Shown: positions 43,201 to 57,200, counted from the first letter of the stretch. The stretch: 64,000 nucleotides of DNA from Arenicola marina (GCA_964019135.1 OZ025263.1:36310133-36374132), one strand, 5' to 3'. Numbers and translations: made by a program. The notes: generated by a model not told the origin, from the letters alone.

Positions 43201-46200
43201 CTGGAAGGGCGGGGGTCCAGTGTATAGGGGCCGGGAAGGGCGGGGGGTCCAGTGTATAGGGGTCTGGAAGGGCGGGGGTCCAGTGTATAGGGGCCGGGAA
43301 GGGCGGGGGATCCAGTGTATAGGGGTCTGGAAGGGCGGGGGTCCAGTGTATAGGGGTCTGGAAGGGCGGGGGGTCCAGTGTATAGGGGTCTGGAAGAGCA
43401 GTGGGGCCAGTGTATAGGGGTCTGGAAGGGCGGGGGATCCAGTGTATAGGGGCCGGGAAGGGCGGGGGTCCAGTGTATAGGGGCCGGGAAGGGCGGGGGA
43501 TCCAGTGTATAGGGGGCTGGAAGGGCGGGGGGTCCAGTGTATAGGGGCCGGGAAGGGCGGGGGTCCAGTGTATAGGGGCCGGGAAGGGCGGGGGATCCAG
43601 TGTATAGGGGGCTGGAAGGGCGGGGGATCAAGTGTATAGGGGTCTGGAAGGGCGGGGGTCCAGTGTATAGGGGCCGGGAAGGGCGGGGGGTCCAGTGTAT
43701 AGGGGTCTGGAAGGGCGGGGGGTCTAGTGTATAGGGGTCTGGAAGGGATGGGGTCCAGTGTATAGGGGCCGGGAAGGGCGGGGGGTCCAGTGTATAGGGG
43801 TCTGGAAGGGCGGGCGGTCCTGTGTATAGGGGTCTGGAAGGGCGGGGTGTCCAGTGTATAGGGGTCGGGAAGGGCGGGGGTCCAGTGTATAGGGGTCTGG
43901 AAGGGCGGGGGGTCTAGTGTATAGGGGTCTGGAAGGGCGGGGGTCCAGTGTATAGGGGTCGGGAGGGGCCGGGGGTCCTGTGTATAGGGGTCTGGAAGGG
44001 CGGGGGGTCCAGTGTATAGGGGTCTGGAAGGGCGGGGGGTCTAGTGTGTAGGGGTCTGGAAGGGCGGGGGGTCCACTGTATAGGGTCTGGAAGGGCGGGG
44101 GTCTAGTGTATAGGGGTCTGGAAGGGCGGGGGGTCCAATGTAGAAAGGTCTGGAAGGGCGGGGGGTCCAATGTATAGAGGTCTGCAAGGGCGGGGGGTCC
44201 AGTGTATAGGGGTCTGAAAGGGCGGGGGGTCCAGTGTATAGGGGTCGGGAAGGGCGGGGGTCCAGTGTATAGGGGTCTGGAAGGGCGGGGGGTCCAGTGT
44301 ATAGGGGTCTGGAAGGGCGGGGGATCCAGTGTATAGGGGTCTGGAAGGGCGGGGGATCCAGTGTATAGGGGTCTGGAAGGGCGGGGGGTCCGGTGTAAAG
44401 GGGTCTGCAAGGGCGGGGGGTCCAGTGTATAGGGGTCTGGAAGGGCGGGGGATCCAGTGTATAGGGGTCTGGAAGGGCGGGGGGTCCAGTGTATAGGGTT
44501 CTGGAAGGGCGGGGGGTCCAGTGTATAGGGGTCTGGAAGGCCGGGGTCCAGTGTATAGGGGTCTGGAAGGGCGGGGGTCCAGTGTATAGGGGCCGGGAAG
44601 GGCGGGGGGTCCAGTGTATAAGGGTCTGGAAGGGCGGGGGATCCAGTGTATAGGGGTCTGGAAGGGCGGGGGGTCCAGTGTATAGGGGTCTGGAAGGGCG
44701 GGGGATCCAGTGTATAGGGGCCGGGAAGGGCGGGGGATCCAGTGTATAGGGGGCTGGAAGGGCGGGGGCTCCAGTGTATAGGGGTCTGGAAGGGCGGGGG
44801 ATCCAGTGTATAGGGGTCTGGAAGGGCGGGGGATCCAGTGTATAAGGGTCTGGAAGGGTGGGGGATCCGGTGTATAGGGGTCTGGAAGGGCGGGGGGTCC
44901 GGTGTATAGGGGTCTGGAAGGGCGGGGGATCCAGTGTATAGGGGTCTGGAAGGGCGGGGGGTCCAGTGTATAGGGCTCTGGAAGGGCGGGGAGTCCAGTG
45001 TATAGGGGTCTGGAAGGGCGGGGGTCCAGTGTATAGGGGTCTGGAAGGGCGGGGGTCCAGTGTATAGGGGTCTGGAAGGGCGGGGGATCCGGTGTATAGG
45101 GGTCTGGAAGGGCGGGGGTCCAGTGTATAGGGGTCTGGAAGGGCGGGGATCCAGTGTATAGGGGTCTGGAAGGGCGGGGGATCCAGTGTATAGGGGTCTG
45201 GAAGGGCGGGGGTCCAGTGTATAGGGGTCTGGAAGGGCGGGGGTCCAGTGTATAGGGGTCTGGAAGGGCGGGGGGTCCAGTGTATAGGGGTCTGGAAGGG
45301 CGGGGGGTCCAGTGTATAGGGGCCGGGAAGGGCGGGGGGTCCTGTGTATAGGGGTCTGGAAGGGCGGGGCTCCAGTGTATAGGGGCCGGGAAGGGCGGGG
45401 ATCCAGTGTATAGGGGGCTGGAAGGGCGGGGGGTCCAGTGTATAGGGGTCTGGAAGGGCGGGGGATCCGGTGTATAGGGGTCTGGAAGGGCGGGGGTCCA
45501 GTGTATAGGGGTCTGGAAGGGCGGGGATCCTGTGTATAGGGGTCTGGAAGGGCGGGGGTCCAGTGTATAGGGGCCGGGAAGGGCGGGGATCCAGTGTATA
45601 GGGGGCTGGAAGGGCGGGGGGTCCAGTGTATAGGGGTCTGGAAGGGCGGGGGATCCAGTGTATAGGGGTCTGGAAGGGCGGGGGTCCAGTGTATAGGGGC
45701 CGGGAAGGGCGGGGGGTCCTGTGTATAGGGGTCTGGAAGGGCGGGGGTCCAGTGTATAGGGGCCGGGAAGGGCGGGGGGTCCTGTGTATAGGGGTCTGGA
45801 AGGGCGGGGGTCCAGTGTATAGGGGCCGGGAAGGGCGGGGGGTCCTGTGTATAGGGGTCTGGAAGGGCGGGGGTCCAGTGTATAGGGGCCGGGAAGGGCG
45901 GGGGATCCAGTGTATAGGGGGCTGGAAGGGCGGGGGGTCCAGTGTATAGGAGTCTGGAAGGGCGGGGGATCCAGTGTATAGGGGTCTGGAAGGGCGGTGG
46001 TCCAGTGTATAGGGGCCGGGAAGGGCGGGGGGTCCTGTGTATAGGGGCCGGGAAGGGCGGGGGATCCAGTGTATAGGGGTCTGGAAGGGCGGGAAATCCA
46101 GTGTATAGGGGTCTGGAAGGGCGGGGGATCCAGTGTATAGGGGGCTGGAAGGGCGGGGGATCCAGTGTATAGGGGTCTGGAAGGGCGGGGGTCCAGTGTA

Positions 46201-48236
46201 TAGGGGCCGGGAAGGGCGGGTGGTCCAGGGTGTAGGGGTCTGGAAGGGCGGGGGTCCAGTGTATAGGGGCCGGGAAGGGCGGGGGTCCAGTGTATAGGGG
46301 TCTGGAAGGGCGGGGGATCCAGTGTATAGGGGTCTGGAAGGGCGGGGGTCCAGTGTATAGGGGCCGGGAAGGGCGGGGGGTCCAGTGTATAGGGGTCTGG
46401 AAGGGCGGGGGTCCAGTGTATAGGGGCCGGGAAGGGCGGGGGATCCAGTGTATAGGGGTCTGGAAGGGCGGGGCTCCAGTGTATAGGGGTCTGGAAGGGC
46501 GGGGGGTCCAGTGTATAGGGGTCTGGAAGAGCAGTGGGGCCAGTGTATAGGGGTCTGGAAGGGCGGGGGATCCAGTGTATAGGGGCCGGGAAGGGCGGGG
46601 GTCCAGTGTATAGGGGCCGGGAAGGGCGGGGGATCCAGTGTATAGGGGGCTGGAAGGGCGGGGGGTCCAGTGTATAGGGGCCGGGAAGGGCGGGGGTCCA
46701 GTGTATAGGGGCCGGGAAGGGCGGGGGATCCAGTGTATAGGGGGCTGGAAGGGCGGGGGATCCAGTGTATAGGGGTCTGGAAGGGCGGGGGTCCAGTGTA
46801 TAGGGGCCGGGAAGGGCGGGGGGTCCAGTGTATAGGGGTCTGGAAGGGCGGGGGGTCTAGTGTATAGGGGTCTGGAAGGGCGGGGGTCCAGTGTATAGGG
46901 GCCGGGAAGGGCGGGGGGTCCAGTGTATAGGGGTCTGGAAGGGCGGGCGGTCCTGTGTATAGGGGTCTGGAAGGGCGGGGTGTCCAGTGTATAGGGGTCG
47001 GGAAGGGCGGGGGTCCAGTGTATAGGGGTCTGGAAGGGCGGGGGGTCTAGTGTATAGGGGTCTGGAAGGGCGGGGGTCCAGTGTATAGGGGTCGGGAGGG
47101 GCCGGGGGTCCTGTGCATAGGGGTCTGGAAGGGCGGGGGGTCCAGTGTATAGGGGTCTGGAAGGGCGGGGGGTCTAGTGTGTAGGGGTCTGGAAGGGCGG
47201 GGGGTCCACTGTATAGGGTCTGGAAGGGCGGGGGTCTAGTGTATAGGGGTCTGGAAGGGCGGGGGGTCCAATGTAGAAGGGTCTGGAAGGGCGGGGGGTC
47301 CAATGTATAGAGGTCTGCAAGGGCGGGGGGTCCAGTGTATAGGGGTCTGAAAGGGCGGGGGGTCCAGTGTATAGGGGTCGGGAAGGGCGGGGGTCCAGTG
47401 TATAGGGGTCTGGAAGGGCGGGGGGTCCGGTGTAAAGGGGTCTGCAAGGGCGGGGGGGTCCAGTGTATAGGGGTCTGGAAGGGCGGGGGTCCAGTGTATA
47501 GGGGTCGGGAAGGGCGGGGGGTCCAGTGTATAGGGGTCTGGAAGGGCGGGGGGTCCAGTGTATAGGGTTCTGGAAGGGCGGGGGGTCCAGTGTATAGGGG
47601 TCTGGAAGGGCGGGAGGTCCAGTGTATAGGGGTCTGGAAGGGCGGGGGGTCCAGTGTATAGGGGTCTGGAAGGGCGGGGGTCCAGTGTATAGGGGTCTGG
47701 AAGGGCGGGGGTCCAGTGTATAGGGGTCTGGAAGGGCGGGGGTCCAGTGTATAGGGGTCGGGAAGGGCGGGGGTTCCAGTGTATAGGGGTCTGGAAGGGC
47801 GGGGGGTCCAGTGTATAGGGGTCTGGAAGGGCGGGAGGGACCAGTGTATAGGGGTCTGGAAGGGCGGGGGGTCCAGTGTATAGGGGTCTGGAAGGGCGGA
47901 GAGTCCAGTGTATAGGGGTCTGGAAGGGCGGGGGGTCCAGTGTATAGGGGTCTGGAAGGGGGGGGAGTCCAGTGTATAGGGGTCTGGAAGGGCGGTGGGG
48001 CCAGTGTATAGGGGTCTGGAAGGGCGGGGAGTCCAGTGTATAGGGGTCTGGAAGGGCGGGGGGTCCAGTGTATAGAGGTTCTGGAAGGGCGGGGGGTCCA
48101 GTGTATAGGGGTCTGGAAGGGCGGGGGAGGGATCCAGTGTATAGGGGTCTGGAAGGGCGGGGGGTCCAGTGTATAGGGGTCTGGAAGGGCGGGGGATCCA
48201 GTGTATAGGGGTCTGGAAGGGCGGGGGGGGGATCAA
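22249..48236 (+). repeat. Higher-order repeat domain (about 3.0-5.3 kb periods)
   Basis: Four marker variants recur in a fixed order. D (ggaacggcgg): 22249, 27534, 34217, 37255, 41175. B (63-bp dimer cassette): 23560, 28596, 31446, 34488, 38569, 42493, 45626. P (plus-strand frame cassette, often ending cagtggggcc): 24224, 29260, 32110, 35152, 39074, 43157, 46290. C (gatcaagtg): near 26169, 32852, 35893, 39816, 48236. B-to-P is 664 bp in six of seven copies (505 in one). C-to-D is 1,359-1,365 bp in four copies. D-to-B is about 1,311-1,318 bp in three copies. P-to-C is either about 742 or about 1,945 bp. The full period is about 5.3 kb, with shortened versions. Confidence 0.85.
31263..37300 (+). 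repeat. 3.04-kb tandem higher-order copies
   Basis: Markers at 31446, 32110, 32852 and 34217 recur at 34488, 35152, 35893 and 37255 with offsets of 3,042, 3,042, 3,041 and 3,038 bp. The junction lies near 34303, where the same series of ccggg and tcctgtg units restarts. This is a direct tandem duplication of about 96 units; the few bases of offset change reflect small G-run or unit-length differences. Confidence 0.82.
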
Positions 48237-51200
48237 GTGTATAGGGGTCGGGAAGGGCGGGGGGTCCAGTGTATAGGGGTCTGGAAGGGCGGGGGGGGGG
48301 ATCCAGTGTATAGGGGTCTGGAAGGGCGGGGGATCCAGTGTATAGGGGTCTGGAAGGGCGGGGGTTCCAGTGTATAGGGGTCTGGAAGGGCGGGGGTCCA
48401 GTGTATAGGGGTCTGGAAGGGCGGGGGGTCCAGTGTATAGGGGTCTGGAAGGGCGGCGGGGGGGGATCCAGTGTATAGGGGTCTGGAAGGGTGGGGGGTC
48501 CAGTGTATAAGGGTCTGGAAGGGCGGGGGATCCAGTGTATAGGGGTCTGGAAGGGCGGGGGTCCAGTGTATAGGGGCCGGGAAGGGCGGGGGGTCCAGTG
48601 TGTAGGGGTCTGGAAGGGCGGGGGTCCAGTGTATAGGGGCCGGGAAGGGCGGGGGTCCAGTGTATAGGGGTCTGGAAGGGCGGGGGATCCAGTGTATAGG
48701 GGTCTGGAAGGGCGGGGGTCCAGTGTATAGGGGCCGGGAAGGGCGGGGGGTCCAGTGTATAGGGGTCTGGAAGGGCGGGGGTCCAGTGTATAGGGGCCGG
48801 GAAGGGCGGGGGATCCAGTGTATAGGGGTCTGGAAGGGCGGGGGTCCAGTGTATAGGGGTCTGGAAGGGCGGGGGTTCCAGTGTATAGGGGTCTGGAAGG
48901 GCAGTGGGGCCAGTGTATAGGGGTCTGGAAGGGCGGGGGATCCAGTGTATAGGGGCCGGGAAGGGCGGGGGTCCAGTGTATAGGGGCCGGGAAGGGCGGG
49001 GGATCCAGTGTATAGGGGGCTGGAAGGGCGGGGGGTCCAGTGTATAGGGGCCGGGAAGGGCGGGGGTCCAGTGTATAGGGGCCGGGAAGGGCGGGGGATC
49101 CAGTGTATAGGGGGCTGGAAGGGCGGGGGATCCAGTGTATAGGGGTCTGGAAGGGCGGGGGTCCAGTGTATAGGGGCCGGGAAGGGCGGGGGGTCCAGTG
49201 TATAGGGGTCTGGAAGGGCGGGGGGTCTAGTGTATAGGGGTCTGGAAGGGCGGGGGTCCAGTGTATAGGGGCCGGGAAGGGCGGGGGGTCCAGTGTATAG
49301 GGGTCTGGAAGGGCGGGGGTTCCAGTGTATAGGGGTCTGGAAGGGCGGGGGGTCCAGTGTATAGGGGTCTGGAAAGGCGGGAGGGACCAGTGTATAGGGG
49401 TCTGGAAGGGCGGGGGGTCCAGTGTATAGGGGTCTGGAAGGGCGGAGAGTCCAGTGTATAGGGGTCTGGAAGTGCGGGGGGTCCAGTGTATAGGGGTCTG
49501 GAAGGGGGGGGGTCCAGTGTATAGGGGTCTGGAAGGGCGTTGGGGCCAGTGTATAGGGGTCTGGAAGGGCGGGGAGTCCAGTGTATAGGGGTCTGGAAGG
49601 GCGGGGGGTCCAGTGTATAGAGGTTCTGGAAGGGCGGGGGGTCCAGTGTATAGGGGTCTGGAAGGGCGGGGGAGGGATCCAGTGTATAGGGGTCTGGAAG
49701 GGCGGGGGGTCCAGTGTATAGGGGTCTGGAAGGGCGGGGGATCCAGTGTATAGGGGTCTGGAAGGGCGGGGGGGGGATCAAGTGTATAGGGGTCGGGAAG
49801 GGCGGGGGGTCCAGTGTATAGGGGTCTGGAAGGGCGGGGGGGGGATCCAGTGTATAGGGGTCTGGAAGGGCGGGGGATCCAGTGTATAGGGGTCTGGAAG
49901 GGCGGGGGTTCCAGTGTATAGGGGTCTGGAAGGGCGGGGGTCCAGTGTATAGGGGTCTGGAAGGGTGGGGGGTCCAGTGTATAGGGGTCTGGAAGGGCGG
50001 CGGGGGGGGATCCAGTGTATAGGCGTCTGGAAGGGTGGGGGGTCCAGTGTATAGGGGTTTGGAAGGGCGGGGGATCCAGTGTATAGGGGTCTGGAAGGGC
50101 GGGGGTCCTGTGTATAGGGGCCGGGAAGGGCGGGGGGTCCAGTGTGTAGGGGTCTGGAAGGGCGGGGGTCCAGTGTATAGGGGCCGGGAAGGGCGGGGGT
50201 CCAGTGTATAGGGGTCTGGAAGGGCGGGGGATCCAGTGTATAGGGGTCTGGAAGGGCGGGGGTCCAGTGTATAGGGGCCGGGAAGGGCGGGGGGTCCAGT
50301 GTATAGGGGTCTGGATAGGCGGGGGTCCAGTGTATAGGGGCCGGGAAGGGCGGGGGATCCAGTGTATAGGGGTCTGGAAGGGCGGGGGTCCAGTGTATAG
50401 GGGTCTGGAAGGGCGGGGGGTCCAGTGTATAGGGGTCTGGAAGGGCAGTGGGGCCAGTGTATAGGGGTCTGGAAGGGCGGGGGATCCAGTGTATAGGGGC
50501 CGGGAAGGGCGGGGGTCCAGTGTATAGGGGCCGGGAAGGGCGGGGGATCCAGTGTATAGGGGGCTGGAAGGGCGGGGGGTCCAGTGTATAGGGGCCGGGA
50601 AGGGCGGGGGTCCAGTGTATAGGGGCCGGGAAGGGCGGGGGATCCAGTGTATAGGGGGCTGGAAGGGCGGGGGATCCAGTGTATAGGGGTCTGGAAGGGC
50701 GGGGGTCCAGTGTATAGGGGCCGGGAAGGGCGGGGGGTCCAGTGTATAGGGGTCTGGAAGGGCGGGGGGTCTAGTGTATAGGGGTCTGGAAGGGCGGGGG
50801 TCCAGTGTATAGGGGCCGGGAAGGGCGGGGGTCCAGTGTATAGGGGCCGGGAAGGGCGGGTGGTCCAGTGTGTAGGGGTCTGGAAAGGCGGGGGTCCAGT
50901 GTATAGGGGCCGGGAAGGGCGGGGCTCCAGTGTATAGGGGCCGGGAAGGGCGGGGGATCCAGTGTATAGGGGTCTGGAAGGGCGGGGAATCCAGTGTATA
51001 GGGGTCTGGAAGGGCGGGGGATCCAGTGTATAGGGGGCTGGAAGGGCGGGTGGTCCAGTGTATAGGGGTCTGGAAGGGCGGGGGTCCAGTGTATAGGGGC
51101 CGGGAAGGGCGGGTGGTCCATTGTATAGGGGCCGGGAAGGGCGGGGGGACTAGTGTATAGGGGTCTGGAAGGGCGGGGGATCCAGTGTATAGGGGGCTGG

Positions 51201-54200
51201 AAGGGCGGGGGATCCAGTGTATAGGGGTCTGGAAGGGCGGGGGTCCAGTGTATAGGGGCCGGGAAGGGCGGGTGGTCCAGTGTGTAGGGGTCTGGAAGGG
51301 CGGGGGTCCAGTGTATAGGGGCCGGGAAGGGCGGGGGTCCAGTGTATAGGGGTCTGGAAGGGCGGGGGATCCAGTGTATAGGGGTCTGGAAGGGCGGGGG
51401 TCCAGTGTATAGGGGCCGGGAAGGGCGGGTGGTCCAGTGTGTAGGGGTCTGGAAGGGCGGGGGTCCAGTGTATAGGGGCCGGGAAGGGCGGGGGTCCAGT
51501 GTATAGGGGTCTGGAAGGGCGGGGGATCCAGTGTATAGGGGTCTGGAAGGGCGGGGGTCCAGTGTATAGGGGCCGGGAAGGGCGGGGGGTCCAGTGTATA
51601 GGGGTCTGGAAGGGCGGGGGTCCAGTGTATAGGGGCCGGGAAGGGCGGGGGATCCAGTGTATAGGGGTCTGGAAGGGCGGGGGTCCAGTGTATAGGGGTC
51701 TGGAAGGGCGGGGGGTCCAGTGTATAGGGGTCTGGAAGGGCAGTGGGGCCAGTGTATAGGGGTCTGGAAGGGCGGGGGATCCAGTGTATAGGGGCCGGGA
51801 AGGGCGGGGGTCCAGTGTATAGGGGCCGGGAAGGGCGGGGGATCCAGTGTATAGGGGGCTGGAAGGGCGGGGGATCCAGTGTATAGGGGTCTGGAAGGGC
51901 GGGGGTCCAGTGTATAGGGGTCTGGAAGTGCGGGGGGTCCAGTGTATAGGGGTCTGGAAGGGGGGGGGTCCAGTGTATAGGGGTCTGGAAGGGCGTTGGG
52001 GCCAGTGTATAGGGGTCTGGAAGGGCGGGGAGTCCAGTGTATAGGGGTCTGGAAGGGCGGGGGGTCCAGTGTATAGAGGTTCTGGAAGGGCGGGGGGTCC
52101 AGTGTATAGGGGTCTGGAAGGGCGGGGGAGGGATCCAGTGTATAGGGGTCTGGAAGGGCGGGGGGTCCAGTGTATAGGGGTCTGGAAGGGCGGGGGATCC
52201 AGTGTATAGGGGTCTGGAAGGGCGGGGGGGGGATCAAGTGTATAGGGGTCGGGAAGGGCGGGGGGTCCAGTGTATAGGGGTCTGGAAGGGCGGGGGGGGG
52301 ATCCAGTGTATAGGGGTCTGGAAGGGCGGGGGATCCAGTGTATAGGGGTCTGGAAGGGCGGGGGTTCCAGTGTATAGGGGTCTGGAAGGGCGGGGGTCCA
52401 GTGTATAGGGGTCTGGAAGGGTGGGGGGTCCAGTGTATAGGGGTCTGGAAGGGCGGCGGGGGGGGATCCAGTGTATAGGCGTCTGGAAGGGTGGGGGGTC
52501 CAGTGTATAGGGGTTTGGAAGGGCGGGGGATCCAGTGTATAGGGGTCTGGAAGGGCGGGGGTCCTGTGTATAGGGGCCGGGAAGGGCGGGGGGTCCAGTG
52601 TGTAGGGGTCTGGAAGGGCGGGGGTCCAGTGTATAGGGGCCGGGAAGGGCGGGGGTCCAGTGTATAGGGGTCTGGAAGGGCGGGGGATCCAGTGTATAGG
52701 GGTCTGGAAGGGCGGGGGTCCAGTGTATAGGGGCCGGGAAGGGCGGGGGGTCCAGTGTATAGGGGTCTGGATAGGCGGGGGTCCAGTGTATAGGGGCCGG
52801 GAAGGGCGGGGGATCCAGTGTATAGGGGTCTGGAAGGGCGGGGGTCCAGTGTATAGGGGTCTGGAAGGGCGGGGGGTCCAGTGTATAGGGGTCTGGAAGG
52901 GCAGTGGGGCCAGTGTATAGGGGTCTGGAAGGGCGGGGGATCCAGTGTATAGGGGCCGGGAAGGGCGGGGGTCCAGTGTATAGGGGCCGGGAAGGGCGGG
53001 GGATCCAGTGTATAGGGGGCTGGAAGGGCGGGGGGTCCAGTGTATAGGGGCCGGGAAGGGCGGGGGTCCAGTGTATAGGGGCCGGGAAGGGCGGGGGATC
53101 CAGTGTATAGGGGGCTGGAAGGGCGGGGGATCCAGTGTATAGGGGTCTGGAAGGGCGGGGGTCCAGTGTATAGGGGCCGGGAAGGGCGGGGGGTCCAGTG
53201 TATAGGGGTCTGGAAGGGCGGGGGGTCTAGTGTATAGGGGTCTGGAAGGGCGGGGGTCCAGTGTATAGGGGCCGGGAAGGGCGGGGGTCCAGTGTATAGG
53301 GGCCGGGAAGGGCGGGTGGTCCAGTGTGTAGGGGTCTGGAAAGGCGGGGGTCCAGTGTATAGGGGCCGGGAAGGGCGGGGCTCCAGTGTATAGGGGCCGG
53401 GAAGGGCGGGGGATCCAGTGTATAGGGGTCTGGAAGGGCGGGGAATCCAGTGTATAGGGGTCTGGAAGGGCGGGGGATCCAGTGTATAGGGGGCTGGAAG
53501 GGCGGGTGGTCCAGTGTATAGGGGTCTGGAAGGGCGGGGGTCCAGTGTATAGGGGCCGGGAAGGGCGGGTGGTCCATTGTATAGGGGCCGGGAAGGGCGG
53601 GGGGACTAGTGTATAGGGGTCTGGAAGGGCGGGGGATCCAGTGTATAGGGGGCTGGAAGGGCGGGGGATCCAGTGTATAGGGGTCTGGAAGGGCGGGGGT
53701 CCAGTGTATAGGGGCCGGGAAGGGCGGGTGGTCCAGTGTGTAGGGGTCTGGAAGGGCGGGGGTCCAGTGTATAGGGGCCGGGAAGGGCGGGGGTCCAGTG
53801 TATAGGGGTCTGGAAGGGCGGGGGATCCAGTGTATAGGGGTCTGGAAGGGCGGGGGTCCAGTGTATAGGGGCCGGGAAGGGCGGGGGGTCCAGTGTATAG
53901 GGGTCTGGAAGGGCGGGGGTCCAGTGTATAGGGGCCGGGAAGGGCGGGGGATCCAGTGTATAGGGGTCTGGAAGGGCGGGGGTCCAGTGTATAGGGGTCT
54001 GGAAGGGCGGGGGGTCCAGTGTATAGGGGTCTGGAAGGGCAGTGGGGCCAGTGTATAGGGGTCTGGAAGGGCGGGGGATCCAGTGTATAGGGGCCGGGAA
54101 GGGCGGGGGTCCAGTGTATAGGGGCCGGGAAGGGCGGGGGATCCAGTGTATAGGGGGCTGGAAGGGCGGGGGATCCAGTGTATAGGGGTCTGGAAGGGCG

Positions 54201-57200
54201 GGGGTCCAGTGTATAGGGGGCTGGAAGGGCGGGGGGTCCTGTGTATAGGGGGCTGGAAGGGCGGGGGATCCAGTGTATAGGGGCCGGGAAGGGCGGGGGT
54301 CCAGTGTATAGGGGCCGGGAAGGGCGGGGGTCCAGTGTATAGGGGGCTGGAAGAGCGGGGGGTCCTGTGTATAGGGGTCTGGAAGGGCGGGGGTCCAGTG
54401 TATAGGGGCCGGGAAGGGCGGGTGGTCCAGTGTGTAGGGGTCTGGAAGGGCGGGGGTCCAGTGTATAGGGGCCGGGAAGGGCGGGGGTCCAGTGTATAGG
54501 GGTCTGGAAGGGCGGGGGATCCAGTGTATAGGGGTCTGGAAGGGCGGGGGTCCAGTGTATAGGGGCCGGGAAGGGCGGGGGGTCCAGTGTATAGGGGTCT
54601 GGAAGGGCGGGGGTCCAGTGTATAGGGGCCGGGAAGGGCGGGGGATCCAGTGTATAGGGGTCTGGAAGGGCGGGGGTCCAGTGTATAGGGGTCTGGAAGG
54701 GCGGGGGGTCCAGTGTATAGGGGTCTGGAAGGGCAGTGGGGCCAGTGTATAGGGGTCTGGAAGGGCGGGGGATCCAGTGTATAGGGGCCGGGAAGGGCGG
54801 GGGTCCAGTGTATAGGGGCCGGGAAGGGCGGGGGGTCCTGTGTATTGGGGTCTGGAAGGGCAGTGGGGCCAGTGTATAGGGGTCTGGAAGGGCGGGGGAT
54901 CCAGTGTATAGGGGCCGGGAAGGGCGGGGGTCCAGTGTATAGGGGTCTGGAAGGGCGGGGGATCCAGTGTATAGGGGGCTGGAAGGGCGGGGGGTCCAGT
55001 GTATAGGGGTCTGGAAGGGCGGGGGGTCTAGTGTATAGGGGTCTGGAAGGGCGGGGGTCCTGTGTATAGGGGGCTGGAAGGGCGGGGGTCCAGTGTATAG
55101 GGGCCGGGAAGGGCGGGGGTCCAGTGTATAGGGGTCTGGAAGGGCGGGGGGTCCAGTGTATAGGGGTCTGGAAGGGCAGTGGGGCCAGTGTATAGGGGTC
55201 TGGAAGGGCGGGGGATCCAGTGTATAGGGGCCGGGAAGGGCGGGGGTCCAGTGTATAGGGGTCTGGAAGGGCGGGGGATCCAGTGTATAGGGGGCTGGAA
55301 GGGCGGGGGGTCCAGTGTATAGGGGTCTGGAAGGGCGGGGGGTCTAGTGTATAGGGGTCTGGAAGGGCGGGGGATCCAGTGTATAGGGGTCTGGAAGGGC
55401 GGGGGTCCTGTGTATAGGGGGCTGGAAGGGCGGGGGGTCCTGTGTATAGGGGTCTGGAAGGGCGGGGGTCCAGTGTATAGGGGCCGGGAAGGGCGGGGGT
55501 CCAGTGTATAGGGGCCGGGAAGGGCGGGTGGTCCAGTGTGTAGGGGTCTGGAAAGGCGGGGGTCCAGTGTATAGGGGCCGGGAAGGGCGGGGCTCCAGTG
55601 TATAGGGGCCGGGAAGGGCGGGGGATCCAGTGTATAGGGGTCTGGAAGGGCGGGGAATCCAGTGTATAGGGGTCTGGAAGGGCGGGGGATCCAGTGTATA
55701 GGGGGCTGGAAGGGCGGGTGGTCCAGTGTATAGGGGTCTGGAAGGGCGGGGGTCCAGTGTATAGGGGCCGGGAAGGGCGGGTGGTCCATTGTATAGGGGC
55801 CGGGAAGGGCGGGGGGACTAGTGTATAGGGGTCTGGAAGGGCGGGGGATCCAGTGTATAGGGGGCTGGAAGGGCGGGGGATCCAGTGTATAGGGGTCTGG
55901 AAGGGCGGGGGTCCAGTGTATAGGGGCCGGGAAGGGCGGGTGGTCCAGTGTGTAGGGGTCTGGAAGGGCGGGGGTCCAGTGTATAGGGGCCGGGAAGGGC
56001 GGGGTCCAGTGTATAGGGGTCTGGAAGGGCGGGGGATCCAGTGTATAGGGGTCTGGAAGGGCGGGGGTCCAGTGTATAGGGGCCGGGAAGGGCGGGGGGT
56101 CCAGTGTATAGGGGTCTGGAAGGGCGGGGGTCCAGTGTATAGGGGCCGGGAAGGGCGGGGGATCCAGTGTATAGGGGTCTGGAAGGGCGGGGGTCCAGTG
56201 TATAGGGGTCTGGAAGGGCGGGGGGTCCAGTGTATAGGGGTCTGGAAGGGCAGTGGGGCCAGTGTATAGGGGTCTGGAAGGGCGGGGGATCCAGTGTATA
56301 GGGGCCGGGAAGGGCGGGGGTCCAGTGTATAGGGGCCGGGAAGGGCGGGGGATCCAGTGTATAGGGGGCTGGAAGGGCGGGGGATCCAGTGTATAGGGGT
56401 CTGGAAGGGCGGGGGTCCAGTGTATAGGGGGCTGGAAGGGCGGGGGGTCCTGTGTATAGGGGGCTGGAAGGGCGGGGGATCCAGTGTATAGGGGCCGGGA
56501 AGGGCGGGGGTCCAGTGTATAGGGGCCGGGAAGGGCGGGGGTCCAGTGTATAGGGGGCTGGAAGAGCGGGGGGTCCTGTGTATAGGGGTCTGGAAGGGCG
56601 GGGGTCCAGTGTATAGGGGCCGGGAAGGGCGGGTGGTCCAGTGTGTAGGGGTCTGGAAGGGCGGGGGTCCAGTGTATAGGGGCCGGGAAGGGCGGGGGTC
56701 CAGTGTATAGGGGTCTGGAAGGGCGGGGGATCCAGTGTATAGGGGTCTGGAAGGGCGGGGGTCCAGTGTATAGGGGCCGGGAAGGGCGGGGGGTCCAGTG
56801 TATAGGGGTCTGGAAGGGCGGGGGTCCAGTGTATAGGGGCCGGGAAGGGCGGGGGATCCAGTGTATAGGGGTCTGGAAGGGCGGGGGTCCAGTGTATAGG
56901 GGTCTGGAAGGGCGGGGGGTCCAGTGTATAGGGGTCTGGAAGGGCAGTGGGGCCAGTGTATAGGGGTCTGGAAGGGCGGGGGATCCAGTGTATAGGGGCC
57001 GGGAAGGGCGGGGGTCCAGTGTATAGGGGCCGGGAAGGGCGGGGGGTCCAGTGTATTGGGGTCTGGAAGGGCAGTGGGGCCAGTGTATAGGGGTCTGGAA
57101 GGGCGGGGGATCCAGTGTATAGGGGCCGGGAAGGGCGGGGGTCCAGTGTATAGGGGTCTGGAAGGGCGGGGGATCCAGTGTATAGGGGGCTGGAAGGGCG

